Assembly (NCBI RefSeq): GCF_041146395.1
Contig: NC_090999.1
Location: 73,227,001-73,291,000, forward strand
Reading direction: 5' to 3'
From: Eulemur rufifrons
Taxonomy: Eukaryota > Chordata > Mammalia > Primates > Lemuridae
DNA length: 64,000 nt
In this document: positions 60,556 to 64,000 of the stretch, piece after piece
Layout: the number at the start of each line of letters is the position of its first letter
Numbering within the stretch: position 1 is the first letter of the stretch
Translations under genes and position numbers: made by a program
The notes under the pieces: generated by a model
Databases searched by the model: none
Told to the model about the DNA's origin: nothing
Seen by the model: the letters and a program-made list of their open reading frames with translations, nothing else

Positions 60556-61145
60556 AATTATGAAAAAATCTTACATATGAGGGAAATCATATGATATTTG
60601 TCTTTCTGTATCTGGCTTATTTCACTTAACATCATGTCCTCCAGGTTCACTAATACCACAAATGACAGGATTTCATTATTTTCTATGGGGGAAGTAGTAT
60701 CTATCCATTGTGTATATATGCCATCTTTTCTTTATCCATTCATTTGTTGATGGACTCCCCCCCAAAAAAGTTTTTATCATAGAAGCAGAGAGTAGAGCAC
60801 TGGTTACTAGATAGATACTAGAGACTGATAAGGGGAGGATGGAAAGAGTTGGGTCAATAGGTACAAAGTTATAACTTTATAGGAGGAAAAAATTCTGTGT
60901 TCTAGTGCACAATAGGGTGACTATCGTTAAGAGTAAAATACTGTATATTATGAAATAGCTAGAGAGATGCTTTTGAATGTTCTTACCACAAAGAAATAAT
61001 AACTGTATGAGGTGATGTATATAGTAACTATCCTGATTGGATCATTATACAACATAGATATATATGGAAACACTGAATTGTATACCATAAATATGTGCAA
61101 TTATAATGTGTCAATTAAACATATATATAATTTTTTTAATTATGA
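60556..61145. mobile_element. 5'-inverted (twin-primed) LINE-1 3' end
   Basis: 60564-60758 is antisense (TTACATATGAGGGAAATCAT, TTCACTTAACATCATGTCCT, TTCTTTATCCATTCATTTGT), while 60768-61137 is sense (ATAGAAGCAGAGAGTAGAGC, GTTACTAGATAGATACTAGA, 'TATACCATAAATATGTGCAA'). The two pieces are neighbouring in the L1 3'UTR: the antisense piece ends at the position where the sense piece begins. AATTATGA flanks it (60556-60563 and 61138-61145). That is the outcome of twin priming during reverse transcription. It has no coding capacity. Confidence 0.8.
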
Positions 61146-64000
61146 GGAGAAAGACATATTATTTTGAATTTTAAAGAGTTAAAATAGTTACAAAATAAAA
61201 AGAAACATATGTGAATACTGAAGTGTTTAAAATTTAGAAATGCAAAATCTGCACTTCCAACTTCATAATGCACTTAACCTTCAATTATTCTACCTACTCT
61301 GTGGTAATATAGGACTAAAGGAAGACATAAATATTCCAAGAGATGCAAATGAGGTTCTAGGAAAATAAAGTTACTATAGATCTTCCAGTGATATTGTTAC
61401 CATTAAAAAAGATAATGTCTAAATAAACTATGTATTGATTGTCTTCCCTCAGTATTCTAGGTGGAAATTGGTAGCCATGTTGCTACTCTCACTACAAAAA
61501 TCAGTTGGTCCTAAAGGGCCTGCTAGTCCACCTGGCTGGCTCAAAGCAAAATTGCTATGTGAGTGCAGAGTTTATTTTCAGTCTTAATTCATTCTTTCTT
61601 CTCCATTCAGTGATCTCCCCCAGGCACCCAGTGGTCTTATGCTGCTGCTCTCACCTGGTACTCTGGAGGAAAGTGACAACTCACTTTTCTTAAGGAAAGG
61701 CCTTAGGGATTTAGTGCACTGTAAGTGTATGACTCTTCCTAGATATATTTGCCCTTTAAAGAAGGTTGGCCAGAGTGCTATTTCTTCATTCAAAGGAGGG
61801 CAGAATTTCAGGTATCAGTTTGTATATGTGTTTAGGAAAAAAAAAAAAATTCCCACTTCTCCTCCAATAATGGCATGCCTTTTCATAAAGCCAGTTCAAT
61901 GTCTAACTGTAAGCTTTCTGAGTCCCCCTAGATTTGGAAATATATTGACCTATTACTTAAAACACAGCATTTTATTTTGAAACTCACTGTAATTGGTGTC
62001 CTATTGCCACCTAACTTTTTCATGGATGCATGCCTTGTTTTCACTAGTTTGTGAATAGTCATTTTCTTGTCTGCTTTACTGGTTATCTTCCCAGTATTTT
62101 GCACAGATTTTTGATAAAAGCGTGTTGATGAAGTTACCCTACCCCCACAATAATTGACCTAAATTGTCACTTATGGTTCCCCAGACATCACTGTTTAATT
62201 GCTTTCAATTATTCTAGCCCAAGCCTACTCAAGCAAAATGAAGTGATGAGTCAAGCAATTGTCTTGTGTATGTGATCAATATAGAAATTCAATATGGATA
62301 ATTAAGACACCCCCCACTTACTTTTTTTTTTTTTTAAGTAACAAGCTTTCTTTTCACCAGAATTGTTCAGATAATTGCCTCAACTGTCCATTTTATTTTG
62401 CATCACAGACACAGGTCTGTAACTAGCCTAATGGACCATGGAAAAACTGAATGGTCAGTGAAGTTCATAGATAGATCACCACCTAGTTCATTCACCTGTG
62501 GTGCTTCTGGCTAAATCAGGCTGATTGGCCTTGGAAAATTCCATTGATTAGTTCTGCCTCTTCACAGCTGAGGTGTGTAAGACACAGAGCTATGGTCCTG
62601 ATTTCTGCATTTCTGAATAACATCATATCCACTATTTTTCCACTTCCAGTATATGAACAACATAGATCAAGGGAAATATATGACAAGTAACTGATTAATT
62701 TGGAATTTGGATTCTGCAAGTGGATAGCCAACAGAAACATTTAGAACTTCAAATGGATACTATTTGGAGCATGACAACAAAAGTGAAAGTCAAATTTGTT
62801 TAATGTTATCAAGTTGCTAAAGAACCAAGTTCAATTTCATTAAGGGAAAACTTATTCTTTTTCAGAAAACATTTCACCTTAATTATTAAAGTTTTGGGCA
62901 TAGCATAAATTTATAAAAATATTTATTAAGTGCTTTAAATACAAGCATTTGATAAATCCCCAAATTTTAAAATTTTGGCTCTCTCTATAATTTCTTTCTA
63001 AAATTATGACTTAAATATATAACAAGTTCTGTGGGCCTTGTGGTTGGAGTTTTATTTTTCCTATGGCCTTCTGTTTCTCCTAACCAGGTTAGTTATATAG
63101 CAGATTGTTTTAGAAAAGATTGAAAATAGGCAGTTGCTCTTTTAAAAAAGGAGTTTGAGGAGGGCTTCTTAAAGAATAACACAGAGAATGTGAAAAATGG
63201 AAAGAAAGAACAAAATAAAATGTATAGGAAAAAGTGTGAGCAGATTGAATGAAGATTATTTGGTAACTATAAAAATATTTTGGAATCACATTTGCTTACA
63301 CTTGGCCCCCAAAATCTTTTTGTTTCTATGGAAAAAGAGTTGATATGATTTTTGGCTATCTACTGGACTTTGCAATGGTATATTTTAATGACATGTTTAT
63401 AGAAGAATTACAAACACATGCAAAAATTTTCCTCTTAAATTACATCTTAGTTTAGATTTTAGGGAAAACATTCTTGGAAAAAAAGATTCATTTTAAATGA
63501 GTTCAAACACATTAAACTTAGTTATAGATAATCACTGAACCTCTTCAAAACCTGGCAACATTTCCTCTTACATACCCAAGGCAAAGATTTGTGAAGGAAG
63601 GAATAAAGGAATAAGTTTATCAAAGTAAATGCCAAGCTTTGAGCTTTTAAAATATTAGTTCCCTTCTGAAATTTTCGAACTTTTAAATATTTCCCCTCCT
63701 CATCTCACCTCACCCCAAAAGTCCTAAATTTACATTTTATTTTATTTCCATACAGATGAATGAATATACCCAGTTTTAAGAAAACCCATAAAATGAAAAA
63801 AAAGGACTCATCATAATTCAGCCCCAAAGTGATTGGTTTTCCATTTCACAAATTAATTTTCCTGGAAATTCTCAGAGAATTGCTTCAACTTGCACTTTAT
63901 TTTGCCTATGTATGCCCAGCCAGAATTGGATTTCTCGTGAAGGTGATGACTATCAAAGTGCATGTAATACAAAGCAAGAATCGTCTTGGCACAAGCCAGA
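61146..64000. other. Unassigned AT-rich sequence
   Basis: No confident repeat, gene or RNA. A moderately GC-richer part (61460-61760) holds overlapping frames on both strands (61505-61693, 61639-61980, 61584-61793) with no domain that I recognise. Homopolymer runs occur at 61841-61853 (A) and 62322-62335 (T). Confidence 0.5.

Overview
This is a 64 kb stretch of mammalian nuclear DNA, almost certainly from a strepsirrhine primate and probably a lemur. The best evidence is two dimeric Alu elements (8.6 kb and 27.6 kb) carrying a central linker, TCTGGCCAACTAAAA, that I associate with strepsirrhine Alus and not with human ones. Two LINE-1 tails with a shared 3' end (30.3 and 50.3 kb) that also look strepsirrhine support this. 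The background is AT-rich and CpG-poor. I find no protein-coding gene, no exon that I can defend and no functional RNA gene. The window looks like a gene desert or the inside of a large intron, and nothing prokaryotic is present.

Layout. 0-7 kb: mostly unassigned AT-rich sequence with a LINE-1 endonuclease fragment (1.6-2.1 kb) and a MIR (6.7 kb). 7-9 kb: an L2 tail, an antisense LTR-like block and a lemur-type Alu. 9-15 kb: AT-rich, with a pair of ~105-bp direct repeats (10.7 and 11.8 kb) and an antisense L2. 15.4-18.3 kb: two head-end fragments of old LINE-1s, 5'UTR plus ORF1, in series. 18-27 kb: mostly unassigned, with an ERV LTR at 23.8 kb and an L2 tail at 24.8 kb. 27.6-31.2 kb: an Alu, an L1M tail, an LTR, and a long L1M that hosts a younger LINE-1 tail. 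33.8-34.9 kb: an MLT1 LTR and an L1 tail. 36.5-40.3 kb: a GC-richer block that I read as a decayed antisense ERVL-like provirus; it keeps a recognisable integrase-core fragment. 40.3-47.4 kb: mostly unassigned, with a G-quadruplex motif at 41.9 kb. 47.4-52 kb: an antisense ERV LTR, then a large antisense L1M broken up by later insertions, including a LINE-1 tail with a perfect 11-bp target duplication. 54.7-58 kb: two MIRs, an older Alu and two antisense L1M segments with a poly(T)-headed insertion. 58.2-61.1 kb: an LTR, an MLT1 LTR, microsatellites and a twin-primed (5'-inverted) LINE-1. 61.1-64 kb: nothing assigned.

The sequences do not form a working gene system. What can be read is a history of insertions: MIR, L2, MLT1, ERVL and L1M first, then ERV LTRs and older Alus, then lemur-type Alu and LINE-1 copies whose target duplications are still visible. 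Family names come from remembered consensus features and not from a database search. I found no previously undescribed biological system. The observations most worth checking are the ERVL-like relic, the twin-primed LINE-1, the poly(T)-headed block at 56.8 kb, the diverged direct repeats, and the G-quadruplex motifs.
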